This document shows, piece after piece, positions 1-11,591 of a stretch of 64,000 nt of DNA (positions within the stretch are counted from its first letter, which is position 1; each line of letters starts with the position of its first letter). The position numbers were made by a program, and so were the translations under genes. The notes under the pieces were generated by a model that saw only the letters and a program-made list of their open reading frames with translations, ran no database searches and was not told where the DNA came from. Source of the DNA: Mya arenaria (lineage: Eukaryota > Mollusca > Bivalvia > Myida > Myidae); assembly GCF_026914265.1 (NCBI RefSeq), contig NC_069125.1, positions 26,201,595 through 26,265,594 on the forward strand, read 5' to 3'.

Positions 1-363
1 TATAGAATTTTTAAAAAGGACTTTGGTTTTGAAAAGTATCTCGCCAAATTTCCAAATAGACAGTTATTTTCATTCATCAAATTTAGAACAAGAGATCATA
101 GAATGCCTATTGAAATAGGCAATTGGCGTAGAATACCACTCAACGAACGATTATGTACTCACTGCAATAGCAAACTAGGAGACGAATTTCATTATTTGTT
201 TGAATGTCAATTCTTAAACGATGAAAGAAAACGGTTTCTAAAACCTTACTTTTATAGACATCCCAATACATTTAAATTAGAAAAACTAATGAATACAGGC
301 AGTAAACAAACACAGATAAATCTATATAGATTTGTTAATATTATTATTTCAAAAATTAAGTAA
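1..363 (+). CDS. LINE ORF2 C-terminus (partial)
   Basis: The frame is open from base 1 to the stop at 361-363, so the ATG at 103 is internal and the protein begins outside the window. The visible 120 or so residues carry a C-X2-C-X8-H-X4-C cluster (CTHC, then DEFHYLFEC), the zinc-binding-like tail seen at the C-terminus of many LINE ORF2 proteins downstream of the reverse transcriptase. The frame is unbroken, so this copy may be fairly recent. The cluster is known from the family; its exact role (nucleic acid binding) is inferred. Confidence 0.7.
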   Translation, partial: YRIFKKDFGFEKYLAKFPNRQLFSFIKFRTRDHRMPIEIGNWRRIPLNERLCTHCNSKLGDEFHYLFECQFLNDERKRFLKPYFYRHPNTFKLEKLMNTGSKQTQINLYRFVNIIISKIK

Positions 364-1037
364 CTATATACAATATAGTGAATTGATAGTTATATATAGT
401 GATTTGCTTGAAAATTTCCATTCATTATTTTGAGTTTTTGAATGTATGTATTACATATGTAAATATATGTATTGTAGTTATATGTTAATCATTGTCGATT
501 TGCAGATTTTTCACAAACATATATGTATGACATGTGCTGTAGTTTAAATTATTATAATTATGTAAAACATTAAAATTCTCATATTGGCGTAACACGATGT
601 TAGTTAGAAACAAGCAGTGATGTATTATTAACAAGTCAGGAAAACAAAATATTGAATTAAAAAACCCTTTGACTTCCTATCATTTTGTTTCGGATAGGTT
701 TTCTCATATATTAAGGGTTTTTTGTATGACTCTCTCTTCTTTTACAGTATTTCGTTCGCCAAATTCGATTAAATATATCAATTTTCAATTAGGCACACAC
801 TTGTAAGATAATCCTTTTCTTATTTACTAGTGATTCAAAGGTAATATTTCTACTATTGATACAACCTTATTCATTGAGAATTGTCTAAAATGTTTTCTGA
901 CCTAATGTGAATGTCTCTCCGATACTCGTATTGGGTATCATATAAATTGTAGTTAAAAATTTACAATGTATCTGCCGCCATGTATGTATATATGTTTTGT
1001 ATATGACCTCATTTGCCATGTGTATGGTATGAGCGAA

Positions 1038-1072
1038 TAAACGGTGTTTGACTTTGACTTTGACTTGACTTT
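1038..1072 (+). repeat. TTTGAC-type LINE 3' tail
   Basis: Tandem TTTGAC/TTGAC units close the element. A TTGAC run also ends the LINE fragment at 27.87 kb, which supports reading this as the 3' terminus used in target-primed reverse transcription. Confidence 0.65.
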
Positions 1073-1117
1073 AGATGATTATAGGGATGAAGGTCGCAAT
1101 TACGACAGTGGTGTTTT

Positions 1118-2720
1118 TCACACATTTCCATTTTGATAAAGAATAGGAGGAGTTTGGTTGATTGCACTGTTGAACCTCACCGACACGCCTTCATGCTGTC
1201 GTCGACAAATTGACACATCATCTGCAAACTCTGTGTGTTCTCCATTTACCGCGTCAACCCTGTCACTTGTGTAAAGATTACAAAGTGTTGGGCTGAGCAC
1301 TGATCCCTGGGGGATACCGACCTTAGATGTTGATACTTCTGATCTGTATTCATTCACTTGAATGGAACACTTTCTGTCAGTTATGAATTCCTTCATGGTA
1401 CAGCCAAAGTCTTCCATCAAATCCTAGATCTGTTGCTTTCTTCAGGAGACCAGCCCTCCAAACCCTTTCAAAACATTACTCAAAGTCCATTGCAACCAGA
1501 ACTGTAACTTTCTTTTCATTTAGACCCCCCTGTGCCCCTTGTACTGCCCTGATAACTGACTGTCTATTTTTTTAAGCATTTTGATGTTTTGAAAATCCTT
1601 TTTTAAATTTATTTTCCAAGTAAGGCGGTATTTTAAGATCTTATCTAGTTGTTTCCCAATAGTACTTTCAAGTGTTATTGGTCTATATGGGCGAGTCTTG
1701 TTGTAATCTTCTTTGTTCGGTTTGGGAAGCATTATCTATGGATCTCGCTTAAAGCCTTCAGAGCTGCATTTTGCCAGCATTTTTGGAACAGGTACAGTAA
1801 ACCTTGCTTCTTGATTTCTTCGCCTTTCTTAAGCATAATGCAAAAAAACTTTCTCTTCAGGACTCGGTGCACTTAGTGTGTTAATTTCCTTTAAAACAGA
1901 GTTAACCTCTTCCCATGTTAAGTCTTTTTGATTAAATCTATCATGGGCTACATTTGCTAGAGCAGCTCTTTCTCTTTCATCTGTCATTTCTACTTTTATA
2001 CCTCAGCGAACCATTCTGGTAAGTTTTCTTTAACATGTTGGGTTTCACGTCCATACCTCTGCTTCATCTCAATGAAAACGTCTTCATCAGACACTGCAAG
2101 AGTATTATCTTGCCTTAGTATTGGTTGCACTGCCGCTCGTCTATCATCATTCCTTACTCTTTTTATTATTTTCCAAAATGTTTGTTAGTTGGCAAGGTCC
2201 TCAATATATTTTCTCTGAGCTTTCTCAACTGTTTCTTTATTTTCTTTCCGTGCATTCATCACCTCTTGCTCGTTAGCCGGATCAGCTCTTTTTTGATATT
2301 TTCTTTTTGCCTTTCTGCAATTTAAACTAGCTTCAGTCAGGTTATGGCACCAGTATCCTTTGCTGTATGGGCATACCACTTTTTTTTCCACTGTTTTTAT
2401 TGTTTTGTCAGCACATTTCAAGATAGTTTCAACTAATGATTCATAATCATCATCTAAGCTTGTGTTTGGTAGTCTGTGTTCTAGCCTGTTTGTATGTCTT
2501 TATCACATATTTGTTCATATTCAGACCAGTTATCTTTTCTTTTAAATATTTTCTAACTTTTGTTGACCATAAGACTGACTCCACCTCCTTGGTTTATTCT
2601 TTTTTTCATTTGCAATCCAGTGCCACTTCCTTTTTACTGATTCTTTAATGTTGTTTCCTGGGTACCAAATTTCTGACAGGGCTAATATTTGTATTTTGCA
2701 TTTTCAATAAAGCCAAATGA
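1118..2720 (-). pseudogene. LINE ORF2, endonuclease and RT fragments (broken)
   Basis: Pieces of ORF2 remain in at least three frames. Near 2.6-2.7 kb the block LALSEIWYPGN resembles the start of an apurinic-type endonuclease (catalytic Glu region), and a GGGVSLMVNK block follows after a frameshift. At 1.52-1.73 kb LPKPNK..YRPITLES is RT motif 1-2. At 1.12-1.5 kb MDFE, a stop, FERVWRAGLL, GIPQGSVLSP and FADDVS are RT motifs A, B and C; one Asp of the FADD box and the GIPQGS loop remain readable. Much of the endonuclease has been lost. Confidence 0.7.
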
Positions 2721-3001
2721 TGTGTTCATAGATCTTATATTTGCATGTGCTATTTTCAAGAACAACACTACATATAAGAGAGATTATTAAAATTCTATAG
2801 AGTTGAATATCTTTTGTACTTTTCATCAAATTCCTTTTTTTTTTAGAAAACTATATGAATTTGTGCTAGATTCTTCATTTCAATCTTTCACACAAGTCCA
2901 AAAATGCTGGACACTTGCTGTAGCTGGCTGCGTGATCCCCGGAACAGTTTTTACACTTCCTTTTCTTCTTACAGTTTCCTGTGTGAGATTCTGCACAGTT
3001 C

Positions 3002-4048
3002 TCACAGGATTGGTCTTTTTTTGCAGATGGCCGCTATGTGTCCAAATTCTTGGCACTGGAAACACCTTGTTGGAATGTTACACTTGGTCCGGTATGCTTG
3101 CACTACAATTTGTTTCTTCTCTATTTTGATCTTGCTTTGAAAAGGTTTCTGCTGATCTTCATAGGAGAAACACTCAACGATTAGTATTGGCAAAGGTTTT
3201 TGAGTGTCCCTGTACCGCAGCCGCCTGTAGGTCACTTCCACACAGTTTGCAGGTTTACCCCTTCACCAACTAAGTCTTCTGATACACTTGTAGGCACGTT
3301 TCTAAGTACACACAAAGGTTAAGGGCAGTTTTCATGAACTTGCAATGTTTCTTCACCTGAATTGAAAGCTCCCTTTGGCCACTTCTTTGTCAATCTGGTT
3401 CTCTGTATGTACTCCAAATCCCCCATTTGACAGTGGATATGCGTATTTGGCTTTAACGTTCTTGTGTTTAAGTATTTCCTTCTTGATAACCCTACTGTCT
3501 TGGAAGTCTGATGGCGCTGATATACCATCGATGATGACAAAATTTTCAATTTGTCTATCAGTCTCAGCTGATTTGTTCTGTTTCGGCTGAATCTCCTCTG
3601 GTGTTTGTTTTCTGTCTGATTTGTCAATAACATTGATAGGGCTGACAACAGAGATAATGTTTGGTACAGGCACTATAATGTCGGTTTGGGTTTCGGTACT
3701 TGTCAATTGATGATTTCTCAATCAAGTTACAATCTTTTAAATTTTCAAGTTTAATCAAGAGGGAATGTTCGATAATACATGGAAAGAGGATCTTGTGCTT
3801 GTCTATTTTCTTCAAATCATCCACCCTCAGAAAAGAACATGCCAAGTGCCACCAAGAATTGCAGACATCACACTGGATCCAGGGTTTTTCAGGATATCGT
3901 TTGATCTGTTCAGGAGGCTCTACGCTTTTACAGGCACAACAAATTGTGTTTTGGTTTGTTTCACTCTTTACAGAAACAGGACTCACCGGCGAGGGTGATT
4001 TTTGTTTACTTGTTTTCTCTTTACCTGTCTTGTTTTTTTACCAGCCAT
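3002..4048 (-). pseudogene. LINE ORF1, PHD finger and zinc knuckle (broken)
   Basis: The likely start is the ATG at 4046-4048 (MAGKKTRQ), followed by a frameshift near 4.0 kb. Next comes a PHD-type finger: CCAC, then CDVCNSWWHLAC, i.e. a Cys4-His-Cys pattern over about 40 residues (3.85-3.95 kb). A middle region rich in charged residues follows (3.35-3.7 kb). Near the end is a retroviral-type CCHC knuckle, CFQCQEFGHIAAIC, at about 3.02-3.07 kb. ORF1 proteins bind the element's RNA. PHD fingers, which in cellular proteins often read histone tails, are known in some LINE ORF1s. Several frame breaks mean no functional product. Confidence 0.7.
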
Positions 4049-4561
4049 TTTCCATATCCCAATCGTTGTGTTAAATGTTCAGGTTTTATTTTAAAATTGG
4101 ATAAAATAAAGTTTTTACCTTAGAAAGTCTTCAAAATGAAACTTCAGCCAGCAAACCAGTATGTCGACCTTGACTTTGCTTACAAATCTCCGGAAGTCTT
4201 GATCAGCTGATTTCTGTCCGCTCACGGAAACTCTCAATCTCCACTCGAATTTCACCAAAACTACCGGTAAATCAAACTACTCGTTTTACTTATTCTGATA
4301 TTTCTCAAATCAACTATTTAACACTCGGGCGCAAAACCTTTTCAATACTTTTTTTTTTTTAAATTTAAATTTTTCTGTAAAAGTAAACAACTTTCCGCCA
4401 AGTGACGTCACGTAGCATATGAAAATGCTGTTTACTAATCGCGCCATACCGCGGAGCAGGCAACAGTCTATGCGAATCACCTTTACGTCTTTTTTCAGGC
4501 TCATAGTAGTTGCACTTTTGAAAGAAAGTAGTGTTAAGTGTATATGTGCATATATGTAGCC

Positions 4562-4607
4562 GTAATAATGCTCTGCCGAGCTTTGCTCGGTTTAGAGCCC
4601 GTATTAC
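4562..4607. repeat. Small nested inverted repeat
   Basis: GTAATA at 4562 pairs with TATTAC at 4602, and inside it CCGAGC pairs with GCTCGG around 4576-4590. It could be the remnant of a small foldback element. No target duplication is clear. Confidence 0.4.
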
Positions 4608-5312
4608 ATATATAATTCAATGATCTTCGAGCTTTTCTGGAACGGAACAAGAGATAAAATCAAACGTAAGACAATGGGAACAAACACGAAGGTGTTCTAG
4701 ATATGCCAAACTATTTTCTAAAATCATGAAAATAAAAAGGATAACCCATCTTATCAATAAAGCAAAAGCCAACTGGAAAACAATACCATCTCTTAAATTT
4801 GACCAATTTGGCAAGGACTTGAAGAACCTGAAAATCTAGTCCAGGTATAGGAGCTCCTCAGAACATGTAGTGTTGTATTTATCTGACTATCTAAATCTTA
4901 ATACAGCAATGGATTTGTTCTTAGTGATTCGGAATATCTTACTCTTGCTTTCATTTCTGTTTAACATGTTCTGTAAACCCACTTTTTGATATGTATCTAC
5001 TTTGGATGGTTTTTAATTCAGAAAAATAAATGCCTGTATAATAAAACAAGTTTCGATGTAATATTACCGGTCTTAGTGGCATGTAGTCAGTGAATTATTA
5101 TTATGTTACCATCTATGATATAACATTTAAATATTTTTCTTATTGTTACACATCTAATTGCTAAATCTGTAAATATACTGTACAGTAATGTAAAAAACGT
5201 CACTTTCAGAACCAATTAGTTGGTTTAATGGATAGTTTAATACCATGCACAACATCGGATGTAATCAGAATGTAATCAATTTAATTCATCTTTACTTGTA
5301 ATGGCTACTTGT

Positions 5313-5340
5313 TGAACAGGGTTGTTTTCAACCCTGTTCA
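5313..5340. repeat. Perfect 12-bp hairpin
   Basis: TGAACAGGGTTG is followed by TTTT and its exact reverse complement. It may be a solo foldback end. A similar AACAGGGTTGTTTCTAC string occurs near 45.1 kb without the second arm. Confidence 0.55.
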
Positions 5341-6288
5341 GTGTAGCCACAAACTCGACACTCACAACAGAAAATTCCTATTAATAATTACAAATGTCGC
5401 CAGCCGATTTACCACCAAAAATATAGTTTGAGAAAGTGCAGACTATATGTTGTGTTGTTGTTGTTGTAATCGCTTGTATTATATGTGTGTGTTTTATATG
5501 CTTTAGCCATTTAATTTAATCTGCCACTGCACACGATTAAATCATATAAGATATTGGACTGTTTACGATGTTAACTTATAAACATGTTATTATTCATTAT
5601 CTTATGATTGTTTATATTTATATTTTCAGGACGCTCCGATATTATATCTACATTCGATAATGTTGAATATAGAGGTATTGAGGAACACTGTGTTTGTTGT
5701 TTGAACTATTAAACTGCTTCATATGGTAACCTGTACATATAGAGCCACCCTCGCTTAGGAATTACATATGTATTCTCATCTTAAAACCTGGAACATGGTC
5801 TCATTGATCTCAATGATCATAACAGTTTCCCTGCTTAAAACATCACGTGATAGCCCACATGGGAATAACAAACGTGCTAAAGTGCTGATGAGTTACCTGA
5901 CGATATAGAAATAGAAGAGAGTTGGTGACATTATAGACAATGAAGAAAAAAAAAGTTTTGAAATTAAAGATTTTATGCTAACTTGATGATGTATAAATAT
6001 ATATATAGAGTGTACGTATAGACGGATGTTTGTGCAATTATTTTTGAAAATGGAAATTTATTGAAATGAATCGATTTCTATTGTTGCTGATTTGGTGTAA
6101 ATATATGAGAAAATATCGAGGATTTAATAACTTGTTTAGGTGTTTCATCTACAACTGTTTGAAATTATTTAAATTTTCATCATTTTGATTAAGAAACTAT
6201 TTCTCTTTAATCTGTTGTATTTTCGAAGTATTTTTGTGAATAACAAGGCAACATAGGCAAACTCTTTCTAATGAGTACAGTTTGATTA

Positions 6289-6289
<1 letters not shown>

Positions 6290-6335
<46 letters not shown>
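6290..6335. repeat. (AT)n microsatellite
   Basis: About 23 uninterrupted AT dinucleotides. Confidence 0.95.
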
Positions 6336-6336
<1 letters not shown>

Positions 6337-6764
6337 TCATATGTAACACCATATGATGGAGTTCTGCTTGGATTGGTTACATTCTCCATCCTTGTTTGCC
6401 TTCTTACACAGCGACATTAACTTAATTGTCAATGAAATATTATCTTTTCATTTACCATCATGCTTCAATAAACCTGGAGCGGCCCCTGTGGTTGTTTTGC
6501 ACGGGGACTCTTAGATTCACTGTGCAACATATCAGCACCTTATTAATACACACATGATCGTAAATCATAATGGTGAAAACCCGTATTAAACCCTGTTCAT
6601 ACAGCGCTATCAGCGCTTTGATTTTTACTAAGGTATCATGTTGTTGTTTTTTGTAAAGTAACCAAGTATATGTACACATATTATGAGCATTCAAATGACA
6701 AAAGTAACATCTTTTCTTTTTTCAGTCATTTGATGTGTACAATAAAATACCATACATGCCATAT

Positions 6765-7125
6765 ACCCTGGCGGGGGGGTGGGAATCCCACTGAATTTCG
6801 ATCCATCAACCTTGTATTTTTCTAGAAGGTTACCAAAGGAAGCTTCCTGTAAAGTTTCATTGAATTTGGACTAGTAGTTTTTGAAGAGATGTTTTTAAAG
6901 CAAAACAGAAAGTTGAGAAAGTTGGTCATTTTGTTTTTGTTGTTGTTGATCAATCGTGACCCCTTGTTGTATTTTTGAAGAGGGTCATTGAATTTGGCCA
7001 TATAGTTTCAGAGGAGATGTTTTTTAAGCAATTATTGACAAAATGACTGACGGACGGACGGTCGGACAGACAAAGACCGATCACAAAAGCTCACCTTTAG
7101 CACTTCGTGCTCTGGTGAGCTTAAA
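6765..7125 (+). repeat. Dispersed repeat, copy 1
   Basis: A non-coding repeat recognisable by GGTTACCAAAGGAAGCTTCC, a (TTG)n run before ATCAATCGTGACCCC, a GACGGACGGACGG tract and the terminal CTCACC...GGTGAGC hairpin. It matches in inverted orientation the block at 9.59-10.13 kb. Such sequences are common in bivalve genomes (pattern recognition only). The short frame at 7043-7234 is a by-product of it. Confidence 0.7.
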
Positions 7126-7719
7126 AGGGTACCGGATGTTTCGTCACCTTACCATTTCGTCTACCTTATTTTATAGTACAAAATGGGTAGTTGTTTCGTC
7201 AACATATTTTTACAGTTCGTCAACCTTATTATAAGTAGCAATTAATGCAACTATTATGTCCAATTTATTAGGTGTGAGCAAACACCAATTTAGGTAGAAA
7301 GGAATAATTTAGTAGACTAGATCATTTTATTGAATATTTTACCTTCTGATGTGTATGTTGATATGCGTAGTGTGTGAAATCGTTTATTACTCAAAACCGT
7401 GTTTTTGCATATTTTTTATTTAAAATAGCATTGTTAATAAATGAAGAAATCTTGGTGTTTAAAACTATTTAATAAATATAAACAGGATAGCATATATATT
7501 TTAACTCAACAATCTTAAAGTTAAAAAGTTAACAGTTATTTATGCAACTTTAATAAACACAATATTTGACACATCATTTACACAACAATCTCAATATATT
7601 TATTTATGTGACATACATGACTATGCATTTTACACTTACAGTCAGATTATGGAATTCATGGGCATATATATGACAAAGTCAATAATGAAAAATAAATGGG
7701 CATGAGTTAGATTCTGATT
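7126..7719. other. No gene seen
   Basis: AT-rich sequence with no supported coding or structural feature. Confidence 0.5.
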
Positions 7720-8975
7720 TTAATTCGTCATGTCACCGTCGTGTACGTCTTCTGAAGGAGTCGTTGGTCCCAGTCCCGCAATGTTGCTGATCGTCCGAAG
7801 TAGTTGGACGATGGTGGTGAGCTCGTCCTCCTCGTAGTGGATCCAGGCGTCGAAGAGTCGTCCATGAATTGAAGCATACTTACGTTGGATGCGGGTCAGC
7901 AGATGTTCGCTGAAAACTTCTCGGATTGCCTACCATGTGGCGGCCTCGAAGTCCAGCATGAACCACTCCACCAATGGCTGGCCTATGTGTCGTAGCAGAC
8001 TTCTCAGCACCTCTATGTAGTCGTGTTTAGTTCTTCGTGACATCAGTACGTAGACAAGTGGGACCTGCTTTGTGTCCTCACCCTTCTTTACAAAGCAGTG
8101 GATGGTGGCGAGCTGGTAAAACGGATGTTTCACCAGCTTGAAGGTCCCGTCTATGAACCATCTCCTAGACTGTCGGAGGTGGTGTAGCTGCTGCTGCGTC
8201 GCGAAGATGATATGGCGCTGACCGTCGACCCGTATATCGTCAAGGATAAACTCCTCGCCGATGAATTCCCGCTCCAACTGGAATTCAAGGTCAGCTGGAT
8301 CATCTGGGCGTTGCCATCTGTGATGGTTTGCCGCTCGCGCCAAGTTTCCAGGCTTTGGTAGGCTGAAGTCATCTGGTGTCGTCATCTGCTTCATAACTCG
8401 CTCGACGATTTGCTGCGGACTCGAAGACACGCTCCCTAGCGGCTTCCTTCACTTTCGTAGATATCTTTATCTTCTTGGCGGCACCGGGATCGGCCGGATG
8501 GACATGACCGACGATGCTTGGAGTGGACATATCGCCATAATTGCTTGACGCTTGCGGGGCAAGTCATCTTCTTGCTTTTTATACTGCACGTCTAGTTAGT
8601 GCGACCACCCTTGTTACGGCGAGCTGTGTATGTGTATCCGGCACTACTGACGAGCTTCTGGCCACCTCGCTCGCTGCCACCCTCTACGACCTCGAAAGTC
8701 ACCGGTAAATCAGTGGGAACCTCTTTGTCTAGGGGCCTGTCCGGTAGCTGCTCATCTAGTGGATGAAGGGGTCGATCGAAGCTCCTGTTCGAGATGTCAA
8801 ACGTCCGGTCTTCCAGGATACCATCAGCGGCGTTGCTGCTGATCGTGTCGCTGGCTACTTCGTCGGCGGTGGCTACTGTGTTGGCTTCGTCATATGCTCC
8901 GGACAAGAAAAAGGTAACAAAGGGCAGTAACTCTGTAGTTAGCTGAAATAAAATCGCGTTTCCTGTACACTGCAC
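7720..8975 (-). pseudogene. FLYWCH + MULE transposase, broken
   Basis: A Mutator-like transposase on the minus strand, in several frames. At 8.53-8.72 kb a FLYWCH-type zinc finger reads FEVVEGGSERGGQK...GYTYTARRNKGGRT, with a stop where the conserved Trp would be, then CSIKSKKMTCP. At 7.93-8.43 kb the MULE catalytic core follows: RRWFIDGTFKL, QVPLVYVLMS and MLDFEAATW, with Asp and Glu residues in the expected DDE positions. Breaks are a frameshift near 8.42 kb, a TAG at about 7931 (probably from CAG), and apparent loss of the segment between the second Asp and the C-terminus. The same frame then runs open to a TAA at 7720. FLYWCH fingers give DNA binding; the core would cut and join DNA. GC content is higher than in the surroundings, which suggests a younger arrival. 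Confidence 0.8.
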
Positions 8976-9600
8976 TTCCTCTCATAATGATCCATCACTG
9001 TATGAAGCTTTATTAAATTCCATCCAATTTTCAAGTTATGCTTGGACAAGAAAAAAGTATTAAAGACCATAACTCTGTAATTAGCTTAAATAGAGTTATG
9101 GTTATTCTGCACTGTACTTCCTCTCATTGTGTTTTACCATTGTATGAAGTTTCAATAAATCCCATCAAGTAGTTTGCAAGTTAATGTATGGAAAAAAATT
9201 GACAGCAAAAAAACAAATAAAGGCCATAACTCAGTAATTAGCTTAAGTAGAGTTATGGTTCTTGAACACTGCACTTCCTCTCATTGTGCTTTACCATTGT
9301 TCCACTGAATTCCATCCAGTACTTTTCAAGTTATACTCCGGACAAAAAAGTAACAAAGGGCTATAACTCAGTAATAAGCAAGAATAGAGTTATGGTTATT
9401 GTACACTGCACTTCCTCTCATTATGCTTTACCATTGTTCCACTGAATTCCATCCAGTACTTTTCAAGTTATACTCCGGACAAAAAAAGTAACAAAGGGCT
9501 ATGACTCAGTAATAAGCAAGAATAGAGTTATGGTTATTGTACACTGCACTTCCTCTCATTATGCTTTACCATTGTATGGTATATACTCCAATATACCCCC
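8897..9600. repeat. Tandem array, ~140-bp unit, five copies
   Basis: Five units are anchored by CACTTCCTCTCATT at about 8972, 9114, 9271, 9408 and 9546 (periods 142, 157, 137, 138). Units share TAGAGTTATGGTTATT and CTCCGGACAA. The last two are nearly identical, the first two most diverged, so the array has been growing at its right end. It runs into the 5' end of the transposase remnant. Confidence 0.85.
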
Positions 9601-10130
9601 TTCAAACTTCGTTTGTCAGGGGTATAACAAAAACAGCAACAAAATGGCCGACTTCCTGTTTTGCTTAAAAAAACAACATCTCCTCTAAAACTACCAGTCC
9701 AAATTCAATGAAACTTTACAGGAAGCTTCCTTTGGTAACCTTCTACAAAACACAACAAGGGGTCGCGATTGATCAACAACAACAACAAACTGGCCAACTT
9801 CCTGTTTTGCTTTAAAAAAACATCTCCTCTGAAACTACCAGGTCAAATTCTCTGAATTTACAGAAAGCTTCATTGCTTGACCCTCTACAAAAATACAACA
9901 AGGCATTGTGATTGATTAACAACAACAACAAAATGGCCAAATTCAATGAAACTTTACAGGTAACTTCATTGCATGACCCTTTACAAATATAAAACAAGGC
10001 ATCGTCATCAGTAAAGATATGTTTTATTGCAACATTTTTATTAATGCTGTATCACAGACTGAGTCACAAAGATGTGGCCCTTCGCTTAGGTGAGCGTTTT
10101 AGGGCAATCATGGCCCTCTTGTCTAGTTAT
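9590..10130 (-). repeat. Dispersed repeat, copy 2 (inverted)
   Basis: Reverse-complement counterpart of 6.77-7.13 kb: CTCCAATATACCCCC, then three successive degenerate sub-copies carrying (CAA)n, CATCTCCTCT and GAAACTTTACAGG blocks. It ends with a GGTGAGCG element near 10.09 kb. No coding potential. Confidence 0.7.
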
Positions 10131-10180
10131 GCTCCAGACAAGAAAAGGAACAAAGGTCAATTATAATGGACAATATGTAA

Positions 10181-10421
10181 TTAAAGCTGCACTCTCACAG
10201 ACTGACTGTATTGACAACTTTATATATATATATTTTCTTGGAATGAACAATTCTTTGCGTAAATATCTGGAAACCAGTGATATAAGACTGATGACAAAAT
10301 AAATAAATATAATATTTGCGTTCGAACATTGAAGTTTTGTGAACGAAAGCTTTAAGAAAAATGGGTTTTACGGCGTACAGCATAAACTTTGGAACGAAAA
10401 TATGATTAACTGCAGCTTTAA
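10181..10421. mobile_element. MITE with TTAAAGCTGCA ends
   Basis: Eleven-base terminal inverted repeats, TTAAAGCTGCA at 10181 and its complement at 10411-10421, with internal sequence related to the element at 39.25-39.59 kb (GTAAATATCTGGAAACCAGTGATATAAG-like core). No transposase, so it depended on one in trans. The short open frames on both strands here come from the element. Confidence 0.75.
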
Positions 10422-10603
10422 AACAGGTACTGCCTTGGATACAAACACCTTGCATATACACGCACGCTACTGGAAATGCCATTGTATTTGATTTCGTTCC
10501 AAAAAGCCCCTTGAACATGTAGAGAGAATGGTTCACATTTATTTTGTTTTCTCTTTCTAAATAATGTACAAAATACATTTAATGCTTATGAGTTTTAAGC
10601 AAT

Positions 10604-10690
10604 TGCTTGAAGGAAGTCATTTGTTGCCAAGGTAGTCATTGGTTGCTAATTTAGTCATTGGTTGCTAAGGTAGTCATTGGTTGCTTTTGA
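10604..10690. repeat. ~20-bp tandem repeat
   Basis: Four units of TAGTCATTGGTTGCTAA type, the first diverged. Confidence 0.75.
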
Positions 10691-10724
10691 TGCAAAAAGT
10701 AACTAACAACTACATGAGGCTACA

Positions 10725-11290
10725 AACAAAATATAATTTCTCTGGGCCATGCAGTTTCCAAGAAGATTTTTGTTTAAATATATATAAAAATATAAATATA
10801 CAAAAAACCAAGAAACCGGAGAGGGATGGCCAGCTTTGACCCAAGTGGCATTACTTGAACAATTTTGGTAAAAAGCATCTAAATTAGTCTACATACCGAA
10901 ATTTAATGGTCTGGGCCATGCAGATTCAGAGAAAAAGATTTTCTCAAATTTACCATATATGTAATTATATAGAAAACCTGGGACCCTAACAAGGCGGGTC
11001 AGCATTGATCCAAGGAACATTATTTTAACAACCTTTGTATTGACCGCTACTTGAGGCTACATTCTAGATATTATATAAAGTCATGGATTTGCAGTTTCAG
11101 AGAAGCAGTCTTGGTTTAGAACCACTATATACAAAATATCAAAGGTCTATGCCATGCAATTTCAGAGAAGAAGATCTTCAAAGATATTACAGTACTTTAT
11201 ATATATATACTACATGATGATGTATTCCAAAAATCAAGGGAATGGGCCGCATGGTTTCAGACAAGAATAACTTCGTGCTCAGGTGAGAAA
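10725..11290. repeat. Dispersed repeat with internal repetition
   Basis: Blocks GGCCATGCAG(T/A)TTCAGAGAA recur at about 10745, 10913, 11085 and 11152, spaced by AT-rich filler, and the block ends with CTCAGGTGAG. It looks like part of the same class of bivalve repeats as at 9.6-10.1 kb. No gene. Confidence 0.6.
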
Positions 11291-11591
11291 AAAATAACAG
11301 TTGTCTGATGCTATCTGTTTGTATCAGTATGAATACAAATTGTTTAAATGCAGTACCGTTACAACGATCAATTTACAGGAAAAGCTGTTCAGACCAAAAT
11401 TAAGATGGCCCCTTAACATGTGTATAGTCGTTTAAACTCCTAACTCTGTTTCATGGTCGACCTATCCTATAGTTTGTCTGTTTGTTTTCAAATGTAACAT
11501 GCCTTTAAATTCTGCATTTAGGATCAAGCCTATTGTGTATGTAAAATATATATCTGTACCTCTGGTTTTAGATGAATGCAAAATAACATAC

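Larger units (their letters stand above)
1..1072 (+). mobile_element. LINE (non-LTR retrotransposon), 3' part
   Basis: This is the 3' portion of a non-LTR retrotransposon running off the left edge of the window. It consists of the end of the ORF2 reading frame, about 680 bases of AT-rich 3' untranslated sequence, and a short TTTGAC-type repeat tail. The same arrangement recurs at 27.2-27.9 kb. The clade cannot be fixed without the reverse transcriptase core, which lies outside the window. The element abuts a decayed LINE in the opposite orientation and may have inserted into it. Confidence 0.75.
1073..4250 (-). mobile_element. Decayed LINE with PHD-finger ORF1
   Basis: An old non-LTR element on the minus strand. 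Reading down from about 4.2 kb there is a 5' leader, an ORF1 with PHD finger and zinc knuckle, a short endonuclease remnant and reverse transcriptase fragments. Frames are broken by many indels and stops. It ends abruptly inside the reverse transcriptase, exactly where the plus-strand LINE tail begins, so its 3' part is either deleted or lies to the left of the window. The RT wording (FERVWRAGLL, GIPQGSVLSP, FADDVS) suggests the I/Jockey group, but the clade is uncertain. Confidence 0.75.
4255..6289. other. No gene seen
   Basis: AT-rich DNA without a convincing reading frame or splice-bounded exon. It holds two small inverted repeats, listed separately. Short open frames at 4310-4504 and 4617-4814 on the minus strand show no recognisable motif. 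Confidence 0.5.

Noticed and set aside
8897-9600. CRISPR-like array
   Set aside because: Units are contiguous with no unique spacers, and the genome is eukaryotic.
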